Shown: piece by piece, positions 34,521 to 45,245 of the stretch
Layout: the number at the start of each line of letters is the position of its first letter
Numbering within the stretch: the first letter of the stretch is position 1
DNA from: Schistocephalus solidus
Taxonomy: Eukaryota; Platyhelminthes; Cestoda; Diphyllobothriidea; Diphyllobothriidae
DNA: 64,000 nt
Assembly: GCA_017591395.1 (NCBI GenBank)
Contig: WEDG01001497.1
Location: 186,001 to 250,000, forward strand
Direction of reading: 5' to 3'
Made by a program: the position numbers and the translations under genes
The notes under the pieces: model-generated
Told to the model about the DNA's origin: nothing
Seen by the model: the letters and a program-made list of their open reading frames with translations, nothing else
The model's database searches: none

Positions 34521-36960
34521 GAAATGGTGTAAGAATTATACTTTTAGAATAATGCACTACCTTCCTCCTAGTCTGGTGTAAATACGAGTACTGCCAATCG
34601 TATGTGATGCATGCGTTTCAGCGGGAATACACGAATATGGACGACAGACACACAGCAAAAAGTGGTTGGCGGTATAACGGAAGAGTTGAGCAATCGCCTC
34701 CCAGCTGAATTTGTTTCTACAGATTATTTTGTGGCTATTTGCATAAAAAAGGTACTCCTGCCTTAGCAGAAAATTTCTAACAAAGTGGAAAATTGCCGTT
34801 CCGGTGAAATTCGCCTAGCCGATCAGCGATGCAGATAGTTTTGCCTACCTGAAAGGGAGCATTCACCGCTAAACATGACAGAGAGTGTTCCGTTTCAGTG
34901 AAAATTTCCGGAATGTAGATTACCTCCATGCAAACCTGAATAAGTTTCCGGCCGACAGCCTGCTCATGAAGAAACAGTTAGTTCCTTGAAACGCGATGCT
35001 CCGTTTTGTTATTCACGCTGCTTACAACGAAGTATAATAATCAGCAGTGCACGCAGCGCGTGGTTCAGAGGAAGAGAGAACTGCGCTTGATCAGCATTGA
35101 GTGATCAGCATCCGAGTGGTTGAAAATGCAATACCCTTGAAAGGCCGCCTATCATTTGACTAGGTTGCCGGGGCATTATCGTAAATGGACCGGAATTTCG
35201 CAGCATGTATTTGCGTCGGATAGTTAAGTGCGTGAAATTGATGAGTGGAGGTGACTCATGGATTGATTTAGGCCTCCCGATTGGACCAATGATAAATGCA
35301 TAGCTGACGAGGCGTGGTTGTCGTTTGGGTTGAGTTAATTGCACTTACACACTGAGTCGCAATGGCAAAAGATGTTAGGGAAACTGACATAGTTAGTTTT
35401 TAGCTATATGAATTGTCACTTGGTTAAATATAACATGCGCACCAGGAATATCCGAGACGCGACCCCGTGACTCAACAGGTAGAGCCTTTTGTTTAATGAA
35501 CAAAAATGTCTTGATTCGAACTTCTGGCGTTTCCTCACTGCAACGGAAATATGGACGGAAAATGACAGTGCATAAATACTGATTGATTTATCATACTGAC
35601 AACAAGGTGCTCGTCAAATAAACCATAACCGCGCGCCATCCGCGATCCTAGCATGTAGTGCCCCCTGGTGGCAGGTTTATCCAGTCTGACTAAAAAAAAT
35701 GAGAATGTGTCCTTCTGCCTATATCTGTCATTATTTTTAACAGTTTTCTGCTTTACTTTGTTCGCCGGCGCCTGGCTGCCTTCCGAGGCTCTTAATCGGA
35801 GCGCAAAGTCAAGGCATAAAATTATGATAGCTTAATAAATGACAACTGCATGAGAGTAAGTTAACATACACGGTTTTCAAATATCCCTGAAAATTTCGTG
35901 GCTGTCAAAAAAGGCATGATTAAATATTGGTTGTACGGGAAGAATCGTCTCATTAGGAGATTCAAATAAGTGTGAAGGAAGTTTATCTCGGCAGAAGTGC
36001 ATATATTGCAACTTAGAAGCTTGGAATATCTAAAGTCTGTAATGAGCATTGGAAATGCATGCGCCAAGCATGCTTCGATCATAACGAGACGCAATCTGAT
36101 ATCCTTGGGGAGTTTTATGACAGGTCTAATTTGAAGAGATTTAGAAAAAAATTTCATTTTTCGGCATCGGTGTAAAAATAATTACTGTTTCCGCTTTAAT
36201 TGTTCACGTATTACACAATATTCCCATCGTTTAGTTTGTCGCAAAACTTTGCGAGCGAAATTTCTACGAATAAATAGGAAGACAGGCATATCAAGACCTA
36301 TAATTCGAAGCAAAGAAATTCCTTGGGAAACTTTAAGTAATTTTTACGACACTGGTTCCCCAGTTCATCATCAGAATTGTGGTAAATTTGCACCCTAAGT
36401 ATAGGGTTGGCTATTTAGGTAAAAAAGAAACCAGTTACAAGATCCCAGGTAACAGTTGAAATGTGGTGTATTGTGGCCAATCAAGAAAATCGGTCTCTGC
36501 ACGCCTACACGAACACCAGTTGTCTGTAAAGAGACGAGACCACTTGTCTCAAGTTGCCATGCGTAAAATAGAAATCGGGCAGAAATATGCATGGGACAAA
36601 ACTTGCGTTGTTGGCTTCTGCCAATCGAAGAATGGCTAGGAATTCATAGAGGCCAGTCACTCTGATGAATCATGCATTAATCGGTAGATCGAATTAGATG
36701 CTGTATACAACAATCTCAAAGAAAAGTGGACAAGGCTGTAGCTAATCCAAATGAAATGTCACCCACAATGACAGAAATTGGCAAAGACTGAGTCAGCAAT
36801 ATCGATTTTTCCGACGTATTTGCAAATTTTACTGTTTTTGCACACTAACCATAAGTCTGACTACGACTTGGGAAACCAGCGTCAAAAAATTTACTTAATA
36901 AAGTTTCTTAATGGTTCCCGAAGAATTTAATTGCTTTGAACCATACTACTTGGGATGCAT
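34520..36960. other. gene-less stretch with one tRNA-like segment
   Basis: No gene. A tRNA-like segment lies at 35458-35530. A weak Penelope-type end string on the minus strand lies at about 36340-36390. Otherwise the sequence is anonymous. Confidence 0.4.
35458..35530 (+). repeat. tRNA-like segment, probable SINE head
   Basis: GACCCCGTGACTCAACAGGT followed by AGAGCC gives a D-arm-like start. A TTTTGTT/AACAAAA hairpin sits where the anticodon arm should be, and GATTCGAAC resembles a T-loop. The T-stem pairs poorly and there is no acceptor stem complement, so I do not call a tRNA gene. Confidence 0.35.
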
Positions 36961-36967
36961 ATCTTCC

Positions 36968-36987
36968 AATATATATATATATATATT
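36968..36987. repeat. (AT)n at left edge of the repeat array
   Basis: Twenty bases of alternating AT immediately precede the truncated first unit of the tRNA-headed array. A matching (TA)n sits at its right edge (38027-38042). Confidence 0.95.
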
Positions 36988-37255
36988 ACCAAAGTTTGCG
37001 GGTTCGAATCCCAGGTGTTCCACACTTGGGATTGGGTATGACTGGCTGATGACGGCTAATAAGCCATAAATGGCCATTCCGGTCTCCCTTGTCTTTGTCG
37101 GTTCAACATTATCAACATATGCTACACGTCGCTATGCGACCGCCTGTGAGGGCTCTTGTCTCAGTTCCAGGGCACAACAAAACATAATTGTTCATTAAGC
37201 AGATCGGTGAGCCGCACACTATCATCATATTCCCGATCACAACCGACAAAAACAA
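36987..37255 (+). repeat. tRNA-headed family-2 unit 1 (5'-truncated)
   Basis: The unit starts inside the tRNA-like head at ACCAAAGTTTGCGGGTTCGA, straight after the AT run. It then has the full body and tail, ending with the linker ACAACCGACAAAAACAA. CTGATGA is intact at 37046-37052. The GAAA box reads TAAA. Confidence 0.85.
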
Positions 37256-37560
37256 CGAGCCCGTAGCTCAATGGAAGATCGTTCGACTCAAATAACAAAG
37301 GTCGCGGGTTCGAATCCAGGTGTGCCACACTTGTGATTGGGTATGACTTTCTGATGACGGCTAATAAGCCAAAAATGGCCATTCCGGTCTCCCTTGTCTT
37401 TGTCGGTTCTACTTAAAAATTATATGCTTCACGTCGCATAGCGACCGCCTGCGAGGGCTCTAGTCTGTTCTCCAGGGCACAACGGAACATACATGTTCCT
37501 TAAGCAGATCGGTGAGCCCCACACTATCATCATATTCCCGATCACAACCGACAAAAACAA
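37256..37560 (+). repeat. tRNA-headed family-2 unit 2, 305 bp
   Basis: The head CGAGCCCGTAGCTCAATGGA has A-box character, and GGTTCGAATCC at 37307-37317 is a good B-box, so RNA polymerase III transcription is plausible. The body carries CTGATGA (37351-37357), the GGCTAATAAGCC hairpin and AAAA in place of GAAA. The base pairs just before CTGATGA are TT instead of GG. The tail includes CGCATAGCGACCGCCTGCGA and AGATCGGTGAGCCCCACAC. Confidence 0.88.
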
Positions 37561-37866
37561 CGAGCCCGTTGCTCAATGGTAGAGCGTTCGACTCAAATAC
37601 CAAAGGTCGCGGGTCCGCATCCCAGGTGTGCCACACTTGGGATTGGGTATGACTGGCTGATGACGGCTAATAAGCCAGAAATGGCCATTCAGGTCTCCCT
37701 TGTCTTTGTTGGTTCTACTTAAAAATTATATGCTTCACGTCGCATAGCGACCGCCTGTGAGGGCTCTAGTCTGAGCTCCAGGGCACAACGGAACATGCAT
37801 GTTCCTTAAGCAGATCGGTGAGCCCCACAATATCATCATATTCCCGATCACAACCAACAAAAACAA
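37561..37866 (+). repeat. tRNA-headed family-2 unit 3, 306 bp
   Basis: This is nearly identical to unit 2. CTGATGA at 37657-37663 and GAAA at 37678-37681 are both intact, with GACTGG before the first box and GGTCTCCCTTGTC after the second hairpin. The B-box is mutated (GGTCCGCATCC). The head looks like a tRNA with an intact D-arm (GCTCAATGGTAGAGC), but its anticodon stem does not pair. Confidence 0.88.
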
Positions 37867-38025
37867 CGAGCCCGTTGCTCAATGGTAGAGCGTTCGACTC
37901 AAATACCAAAGGTCGCGGGTTCGAATCCCAGGTGTGCCACACTTGGGATTGGGTATGACTGGCTGATGACGGCTAATAAGCCAGAAATGGCCATGCCGGT
38001 CTCCCTTGTCTGTGTCGGTTCTACT
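37867..38025 (+). repeat. tRNA-headed family-2 unit 4 (3'-truncated)
   Basis: Head and body are complete: GCTCAATGGTAGAGC, B-box GGTTCGAATCC, CTGATGA at 37963-37969, GAAA at 37984-37987. The unit stops at GGTTCTACTTAAA, where a (TA)n run begins. The tail is absent. Confidence 0.85.
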
Positions 38026-38045
38026 TAAATATATATATATAAGAA

Positions 38046-38275
38046 TGGTAGTTGTTTGCTCACCGATCGGTTACAGGACTCACTCGTCCCGTTGTGCCTT
38101 CGTGTTAACTCTAGAGCCCCACCAGCAGCCACAGAGCAGCAAGTGATATAGGCAGAATTATATTGCCGACAAAGACAAAGGGACTGGAATGGCCATTTCT
38201 GGCTTATTAGCCGTCACCAGCCAGCCATGCCAAATCCCAGGTGCTGCGGCACCCGAGGCTCGAACACTCATAATG
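38046..38275 (-). repeat. inverted family-2 copy beside the array
   Basis: On the minus strand, GCTGGTGACGGCTAATAAGC, CAGAAATGGCCATTCCAGTC and TTTGTCTTTGTCGGCAATAT align with the array body. The tail (TCTGCCTATATCACTTGCTG, CTGGTGGGGCTCTAGAG) is of a different subtype, shared with 16305-16445. The 5' box is CTGGTGA. Array and inverted copy are separated only by the (TA)n run, so transcripts crossing both could fold back. Confidence 0.8.
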
Positions 38276-38279
38276 AAAA

Positions 38280-39535
38280 AATAAACAATCAAGCCCTCAG
38301 CCATTTGCCCAAATGAAATGTGACTAGATCATAATAGAAAGACAGAGAAAGGGAGAGAGAGTGGAGGAGGAGAAGGAGAGTGAGTAGTCGTGAAACGAGA
38401 GTCATCAAGCATAAGCATGCACTGAAATTGCAGGATGGAGGCTAATATAAGCCTGTAGTGGGAATGATTGTAGCCTGAACTTAATTCACGGGGTTATTGG
38501 GCTACAAAGAGTGTTGTATACTGGCCAAATATTGAATTTACTCTTATTTCATATAAGGTAAATAATCAAATGGAATGTTTCCTCTTACCAACCCACTAAT
38601 TAGGCATGGGAATAAAATTATGCAGTGTTTACCTTCTAGAATATTTAAGAAAAATGTTCTCACTAGCTCACATCTCATGTTCATGCTTTGGAACCAATCA
38701 AACGCCTCTCATCACACTCAATAACATCGACAGTCTGAAAGAATTAATCACTCTTATTTTCAAGATGTTTGTCTTGCCTTTCCAAATAATATAGTCGCAT
38801 ATGCAAAATTATAGGGCATATACGGATGAAAATATCAGGACCCAGCACTAACTGATTTGAAAGAGATGGAAATACACTTGATTCCATACTAGATGTTATT
38901 CAGTTTTCACATAAACATAGTTATACATGTGCTAAACATAAGTCGCCAACATCCCTCCCACTTTTATGCTCATTCATCTTTCGCCTACTCCTTAAAATCC
39001 CGAGATTCCTAGTGCTCCTTCACTTTCGCCCATTTCTCACAGCTTTTCCTATCACATACTCAGTTTTCCAAACTAGTTACACTATCAACGACGTTCCATT
39101 ATGCCGGCCTGATCCTGTCAGCCATTCTGAATTAACCACTCTAAAATAGACGCTGTCAAATTCCATTTATTTGAATTTCTTGTTTGCGTGCATTTTCTTT
39201 ACTTAGCCTCTCTTAAACGGCCATTTCAGCAGCTTTTTCTATCACCTTCAGTTGAAAAGACGTCTTTCAGTAGTTTGCAAAGTCTGACTTTTCTAAACGT
39301 TCCTTAAGTCACTTCATCTGCTACCGGACTAGTGGGAACATTGGTGTTTTGTACTGATATTTTTCCCTTTTTGGCACCAAATCCTGCACAAAACACCAAA
39401 TTATAAAAATTATAGAGGATGCAATGTCCATAAGGGATAAATAGATCTTCTACGCGTGCTATACACGAATCAGGCCCTAAACCACCAGAACTGAACTAAA
39501 AAAATGTGGGGGCTGTATAAACCTTACACTCAGTC
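38280..39535. other. gene-less stretch
   Basis: A GA-rich tract (GAGAAAGGGAGAGAGAGTGG) lies at about 38344-38385. The rest is AT-rich, with no gene recognised. Confidence 0.4.
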
Positions 39536-39539
39536 CAAA

Positions 39540-39690
39540 GAAAGACCCACCAATTAGCGGCCTGCTGAAGTAAGACTGATAATTTGCTCTAACCTTGTTG
39601 ACCCTTTGGGAAAAACATGGTGGTTTTGGTGGGAATCGAACCCATGATCGCAAAAGCGAGATTTGAATAAGGCCAACTGATATAAGAGGT
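39540..39690 (-). repeat. family-1 SINE-like repeat, minus copy
   Basis: The minus strand gives the B-box-like GGGTTCGATTCCCACC then AAAACCACCATGTTTTTCCC, the family-1 head-body junction. The A-box side is eroded. Confidence 0.6.
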
Positions 39691-40319
39691 ATCTACCGAG
39701 AGTCATAATTTTATGTAAACCTGAGTCAAGTGACCGTCAAAACTACTGCAAAGCATGGAGTTAATCAATTATGATGTAGAAGCTGACTTCCCCGACAGGA
39801 GTTGCATTGCACCCGGCCTTACCTCTAACAGGCACCCTTTTTATTACGTTTTCTCTAGGGTAAAAAAAGCTCTTTGGTTGTTTATAGTGAGAAGGCTGGA
39901 CCTTTGATAGGAGTTGCATCACCGTCACTCATTCCGCCACCACACCCCCAAATCGTGATTGACCGGTTCAAGTCAAGCCGACTGGATGTAATGTTGTGCA
40001 CTGTGACTAGCATGACACATGTGCACGCGATAGTTTACTTGTCTTTACTGAGGCTGACATCCTCAAGAGTGTCAATGATGCCTGAATGAAGGGTGATGTT
40101 TTAGTGTGTGTGCACATGGTTGAGTAGGCCCATGTGTGGACCGGAAACATAGACTTGACGAATGTTGACGGCGGCTGTGGGTACTGATTCATCAGTCCGG
40201 CTGCGATGAACTCGTGGATTTTCAAGCTGTCAGCTATGCAGCTGACACGCCGCATCTTGGCTTTGTCTTCATTGGCGTTCAGCAAGACCACACAGAACCT
40301 ACAACCAAAGGTATCCGGG

Positions 40320-42360
40320 TAAACAATAGTAGAGTTCCTAGACGAGGAAAAAACAAATTCAAATCGCGATATGCGAAGTAGCCCTGAAAAACAAGTTTCG
40401 CGGGCTGCCTCGTCCAATATCATCAAAAAACAACAAACTGGTGCATCACCTTGCGTCAAAGGGTCTTACCGGGGAAAACCTGCAGATGTTAAAGTATGAG
40501 GCCTCATTTAACACAGCCAATGCCAAAACTGCTGTCATGATTGCAGCAGAAGAGTCGGTACTCACTCAGACGGAGGCGATAAACGAGAAGTAGAAATTTA
40601 TCCAACGCCAAATTTAAGTCCATCCTCATGGCTCATAAGCCGCACGAAGGGCTTTCCAAGGTGGAACGTGATGCATTTAAGGGAACTCATGGCCGACATC
40701 AACCATAGTATCCAGCCTGCGGACGCTTGACATGCCACGGTCATAGTTGACAGGCCAGACTACCTTCAAACAGCCAAAAGATTATAGGAGGTTCGTTAGT
40801 TCTATATATCCTCTGAATTCAACCCATAAAAACGTTGAAAACTGAAATTAACTAGACGCTGGGGGCAGTGAAGAACTCAAGTGTAATAGCACTGGTCGAC
40901 CAGCGCAAGCCGAGAACGCAAGAAATGGCCTTGGTTCGATTCGCTGGTCCTCGAAAAGGGCGCAAAGAGGCCCCTCTTCTCCAGCCTATCGTATCACCCA
41001 AAGGAAATCCAATGAAAGGGCAGGCAAATCGACTGTAAAGACATCTAAAATTTCTGACTGCTGCCTACGACATCCCTGTTTGCTTCCGTTTCCCTAAGAT
41101 CTGACAGTCGGGATCATAGAATGACTTTCCAGAAAAATAACAAAATAAATAAAGAATCGCTTTGGACTTGACGAAATCCGCCAACTTCTAAAGTTCTGTC
41201 TCAAGACGTACTAGACGTGGACCAATTCATGAGCAGGTGGAAGGCAGGCCAGTGGATTTAGCCAATTTCGGTACTCATAGCCGAGGCAGTCTTCCAACGG
41301 TTGGAATCGCCGGTTGTCCGAAACCACAGACTGCAATTCGGGGCTCGGTATGTGGACGAGACCTTCGCCATTATCGAAAGGAACCAGATGCTGGAATTCA
41401 AAGAAAATCTCAATGCTGTCTTCCCATACATATAATTTATGGGGGAGGAGTAAGAAAAGCTGGCCTTTCTTGATGTCCTCATTTGCCCACAGAGATTGTA
41501 GCGGCCTAAAAGCCAAATATTCAGGAAAGTGACACCTACGACACAATACCTGGACATCAATAGCAACCACCAAATCAGTCACAAATGCAGTTGCGTAAGG
41601 GCGCTATACCGGCGCGTTGAGACGCATCACAGTGAAACAGAAGACAAGGTTGCTGAATAGAAATATCTTCGATGGGTATTGAGGGCGAATGGCTACTCAT
41701 GCAACTTTTTTAACAATTACATGCGCAAACGATATAAGAACCCAAATCCACCCTGGCCCTAAAATTTGACGAACTCTCCTGTACGTGAAGAACGTCTCCG
41801 AAGCCGTCAGCCGCTCTCTCAGTCCACTTGGGGTTGGAGTTACGCACAGACGGGGGAAAAACATCAGGCGCCAGATCATGAGGCTGAAGGACCGCTGCCG
41901 CGGCAGGCAAATGCCTGGAGTCCGTCACCGAATATGGTGCATTTGCGGGTAAAACAACTATTTCGGGGAAACTGGTAGATCGCTCTGAACGCGAAGGACC
42001 GCGCACGCAACAGCAGTGAGAAGGAATAACGCTAGCTATCAGGTTGCGCCATCTTTGATGGAACCCGATCATATTTTAAAGTCTCAGGAGGCCAAAAGCA
42101 TAATAAGATGTGACAACCGAGTGTGCCGCGAGCTGCTCGAGCCATGGTTCGCTTGCTCGCAGTCCACAAACAAGCGAAATAGCATCACGCTCACATCACC
42201 TTTACTGAGACATTGCATTGGTATGGGAATCAGTCACGTGTGGAGGGTGGAAGCGATCAATAATTCTGGTGACAGCGAAACAAATGGCCGGTTAATGATC
42301 ACGCCAACAGCGAACTCGGATGATGAAATAGCGGCCACTAACCACCCAGACTCTGACTGA
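40320..42360 (+). pseudogene. Penelope-like element RT/GIY-YIG pseudogene
   Basis: Segments typical of flatworm Penelope-like proteins occur in order. The N-terminal part NKLVHHLASKGLTGENLQML is near 40430 and EASFNTANAK near 40500. A decayed RT segment RFAGPRKGRKEAPLLQPIVS is near 40937 (the GLPKVHK region). LLKFCLKTY is near 41188, IAEAVFQRLES near 41273, and RYVDETFAIIERNQML covers the catalytic box: YVDE at 41349-41360 replaces YVDD. LAFLDVL follows near 41460. The nuclease region has IWCICG, then YFGETGR at 41959-41979 (second half of GIY-YIG), then RCDNRVCRELLEPWF near 42105. At least seven in-frame stops, shifts and an internal loss between about 40780 and 40920 make it inactive. The 150-codon minus frame at 40007-40459 is its antisense shadow. 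Confidence 0.78.
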
Positions 42361-42469
42361 CAAGGCAGCATCGCATCAACCATGACCCCAGCGGTGGTCG
42401 CGAGAACGGATAATTATAGTACACCTGTGGTCGCATGGTCATTAAGTCCTATAAACACTGTACTCATTG

Positions 42470-42580
42470 TGCCTCCACTAATCTCATTTGCGACTGTCGA
42501 TGATGGTCAGGTCGAGTGCGAATCCGAAATGTCTGGCCAATAAATTTCTTGTTCCAGAGGTCATCTCTTTTTCTCCTGAA
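42470..42580 (+). repeat. 3'-end signature of the Penelope-like element
   Basis: CTGTCGATGATGGTCAGGTC, GAGTGCGAATCCGAAATGTC, then TGGCCAATAAATTTCTTGTT lies about 120 bp after the end of the nuclease frame. It matches the GATGATG...CGAAACGTC...AATAAA strings at 18.45 kb and 57.1 kb. Its position behind a Penelope pseudogene is what links the signature to that element. Confidence 0.6.
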
Positions 42581-42589
42581 CTGATTCCT

Positions 42590-44310
42590 GGAACTCGGCA
42601 TTTTCGCTTCTATCAGGAACGGTGACCTATTGACAGAGGTTAAACGTTGGCAACATTGGTCATTGACATTAAAATCTTGGATGGTTTTTCGCCTTGCATC
42701 GCCCCCTCGATTCCAATACTGTTGTTCCATCTACTGTATTTGTTCTTCATGCCTGCCGTTCCAGGGCAAGCGTCTATGCCATCTCCTCCTTAAGTGAGGG
42801 AAACTTAAGTTTGGGTCTTGCTTGTGCCTTGATAACACTGCTTTCTCCATCTTACGCCCACGCTTGCATCCCCATAAAGGATCATTCCGGCAGTTACTGA
42901 TAAGTCATCCGCAAAATTCCAACGTGTAAATGTTATTGGATAAGCTTCGACGTAGCAAAATGGTGTGCGTTGCAGTTGACTCGGCCCTTTGTGTCTTGAA
43001 TTTGTCCTTCACACTTCAACTTTGGTACCTTCGAAGAGAGAAAACAGTCTAGTGCGGTGCTTCGTACCGTTGCCCACTAGCTGTCCGAATGAATATTTTT
43101 TTAAGGTGAAACAGTCACATGCATCTTATACCTCGTTCTTCCTTTCCACAAATGCAGTATTCCAGTGATAAGACAAATTCAAGGTGATTTGCAGTGGACT
43201 TAGACACAGTTGTCGATGGTGCTAAACAGGTCATATATGCGCGCCATGCGTGACCTGTTCTCTGAATTAACGGACTCCGTTGAGAGGGAGCTTTAATTTC
43301 ACATGAGTGAAAATGCCATAGCTCCCACATTAAGAAGGAACAAGTACGATTTGATCCTTAGTCTTGAGTAAGACCACGTCATTCTGCCAGTTGGCGACCT
43401 TCTAAGCAAAGACTGCTCGCGCACCGTGAGGGTTATACAATGCGCTGTATTTGTTCACAAAAAGACATCAACGCTGGATCCGAGCTAAATCGACCTTACT
43501 CACTCTTCCTTTACACACACATGCACACACCAGGGAAATGTTTGAGCCGAAGAGACTGGACATGACGTTAGGCGCAGTGGATTATGGAACACAAAGCCGC
43601 CCTCTAACCTGTGCAACGTACGGACTCAGATTTCACATGAGTAAAAGAGAGAGAGCATATAAGTCACCTTTTGAGGGAAACATTGCTTTTCGAACCTCAA
43701 CCCTAATGGGGAACCACGGTATCATTTTCTGATGGTAACCTTCCAAGTTACGAAATTTTTGTTCACGCTGACATGGTCCAGGTTCATCACATGGATTATC
43801 GTGAGAAACAGACTACATCTAAGAGGAATCTTCACTTCGCATTGGTCTCACTCTCTCTTATCTCTAATCGCCCTCTCATTCACACACATAACATTGACCT
43901 GTCCAGGTCTGCAGACAGACTGTTGATTGAACTGGGTTAGTCTAACGCTTGCCACACAATATGGCGGAAACAGTGAGGGGAACACGCACAGACTCAGCAC
44001 GGAATGATTAGTACGTGCTATTGACGAGTGGGGTCATTGTTAGCACAACTGCACATGAAAACCGATAAATTCGATTGTAACGACATGCTTTTAGCATATT
44101 CATATGAAGTACCTGATCACGGCGCACACTTTGGTTTACTGTTATTTATGTTAAGCTTTAAAGCGGAATAGCAGAGAACATACTTCGAGGGAACTTCCTA
44201 CCTAGAGTGTCTGGCGTTTTTGCGGACACCGGTAAACTAGTCTGCGCTAGTTATACTAACCTAAAGACAAAACAAGCATGTTGAATTTTTTTCCAATGAC
44301 TGTAGGTCAA
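42590..44310. other. gene-less stretch
   Basis: No gene recognised. A 93-codon frame at 43451-43732 and a 64-codon frame at 43732-43926 have no known motif. The moderate GC content suggests an unidentified repeat. Confidence 0.35.
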
Positions 44311-44319
44311 TGTATATTT

Positions 44320-44885
44320 CTAATCATGTGGTGCAGGGGTTGCAAATTTAGGGGTTCTACCATATGGGTTGTAGCAGGCCGCATAATTTAGCCCGTCCAG
44401 GTGGTGCCTTAGATTAACGCCCCTCAAAGCATACTCGACTCTCCTGTGTGGCTCCCCAAAGCTAGCCTTTGCCTAGTGGCCACACCTCGGTAACCTGCTC
44501 GACCGGCCGACTAATCCAGATGAGGGTATCGGGCGTTGTGTGACCTAAAACTCGGTATTCTACTCATATTTCCTTCTGATCCTTTCTCCGCCCAACTCCT
44601 CACTTTAAAAAATTCTTCAAAGGCGATGCACAATCCCATAGGCGGTCCAGACTAACTCGGCTCGCTCTTACACTACACGGAACCGTGACCCATAAGGGAG
44701 TTGGGCAGGCGTCTGGGATATCTGAGCAGCCGTAATTAGGGACAGCACCATTCACCACTCGTTGGGATGGGACTAGAAAAGGTGCCCATGGGTCACGCCA
44801 ACTGCACGATGACCGGGGCTTGCAGATATACAACTCATGGTCAAGAAAACCAACCGAAAAGCATTCCTCGTTCCCATCCCCAACC
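44320..44885 (+). other. 5'UTR of internally deleted endonuclease/RT element
   Basis: AATTTAGGGGTTCTACCATA, CTCTCCTGTGTGGCTCCCC, GACCGGCCGACTAATCCAGA and GTGACCCATAAGGGAGTTGG align in order with the sequence upstream of the endonuclease frame in the minus-strand copy (complement of 53715-53113). The shared start near 44320 and 53715 suggests the true 5' end of the element. Confidence 0.65.
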
Positions 44886-44894
44886 CCACCGACA

Positions 44895-45245
44895 GCCAGG
44901 TTGATTGCACTCACTCTAGCAGCCTGGAATGCGCGTTCTGATTTAGACAATCCAAAGAGCAACCGGCAGGAAAGGAAGACGGTGCTGGTCGCTCAAGAAC
45001 TGGCGCTCTACAGGGTGGCTATCGGTTCACTCAATAAAACCCGATTCTGTGAGCAGGGTCAGATGGGGGTGTGTGTCGGCTACACCCCCTAAAGCGATCA
45101 CTTAAAGGTAGAGTGACGCGAAGTTGGTGTCCCCATTGCCATCCATAACGATATCGTAGAACGACTACAATGTCTACCCTAGGGCATCAACAACCGATTG
45201 ATATTTCTTTACCTGATACTTTCGGGAGACAAAGAAAACTGTAGC
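44895..45245 (+). pseudogene. endonuclease N-terminal fragment of deleted element
   Basis: The frame from 44895 reads ARLIALTLAAWNARSDLDNP and continues to LNKTRFCEQGQ, the start of the AP-endonuclease (exonuclease-endonuclease-phosphatase) domain. The catalytic asparagine of WNxR is kept. The glutamate of the usual ETRF motif is changed to lysine (NKTRF). After a frame change, AIHNDIVERLQCLP and INNRLI follow near 45130-45200. The sequence then jumps, near 45240, to the C-terminal part of the same protein. Everything from the middle of the nuclease through the whole reverse transcriptase is missing. It cannot encode a working enzyme. Confidence 0.75.

Noticed and set aside
36340..36395. Possible further Penelope-type end signature on the minus strand (CTGATGATGAACTGGGGAAC ... 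GTGTCG)
   Set aside because: The GAAACGTC core is absent and the similarity rests mainly on CTGATGATG.
37256..37940. Functional tRNA genes in the array
   Set aside because: The D-arm and B-box look good, but the anticodon stem does not pair, the acceptor stem has no 3' partner, and the units repeat every 305 bp with a SINE-like body.
40007..40459. 150-codon minus-strand frame, the longest in the window
   Set aside because: Its right-hand part is antisense to the N-terminal region of the Penelope-like pseudogene. The peptide shows no domain.
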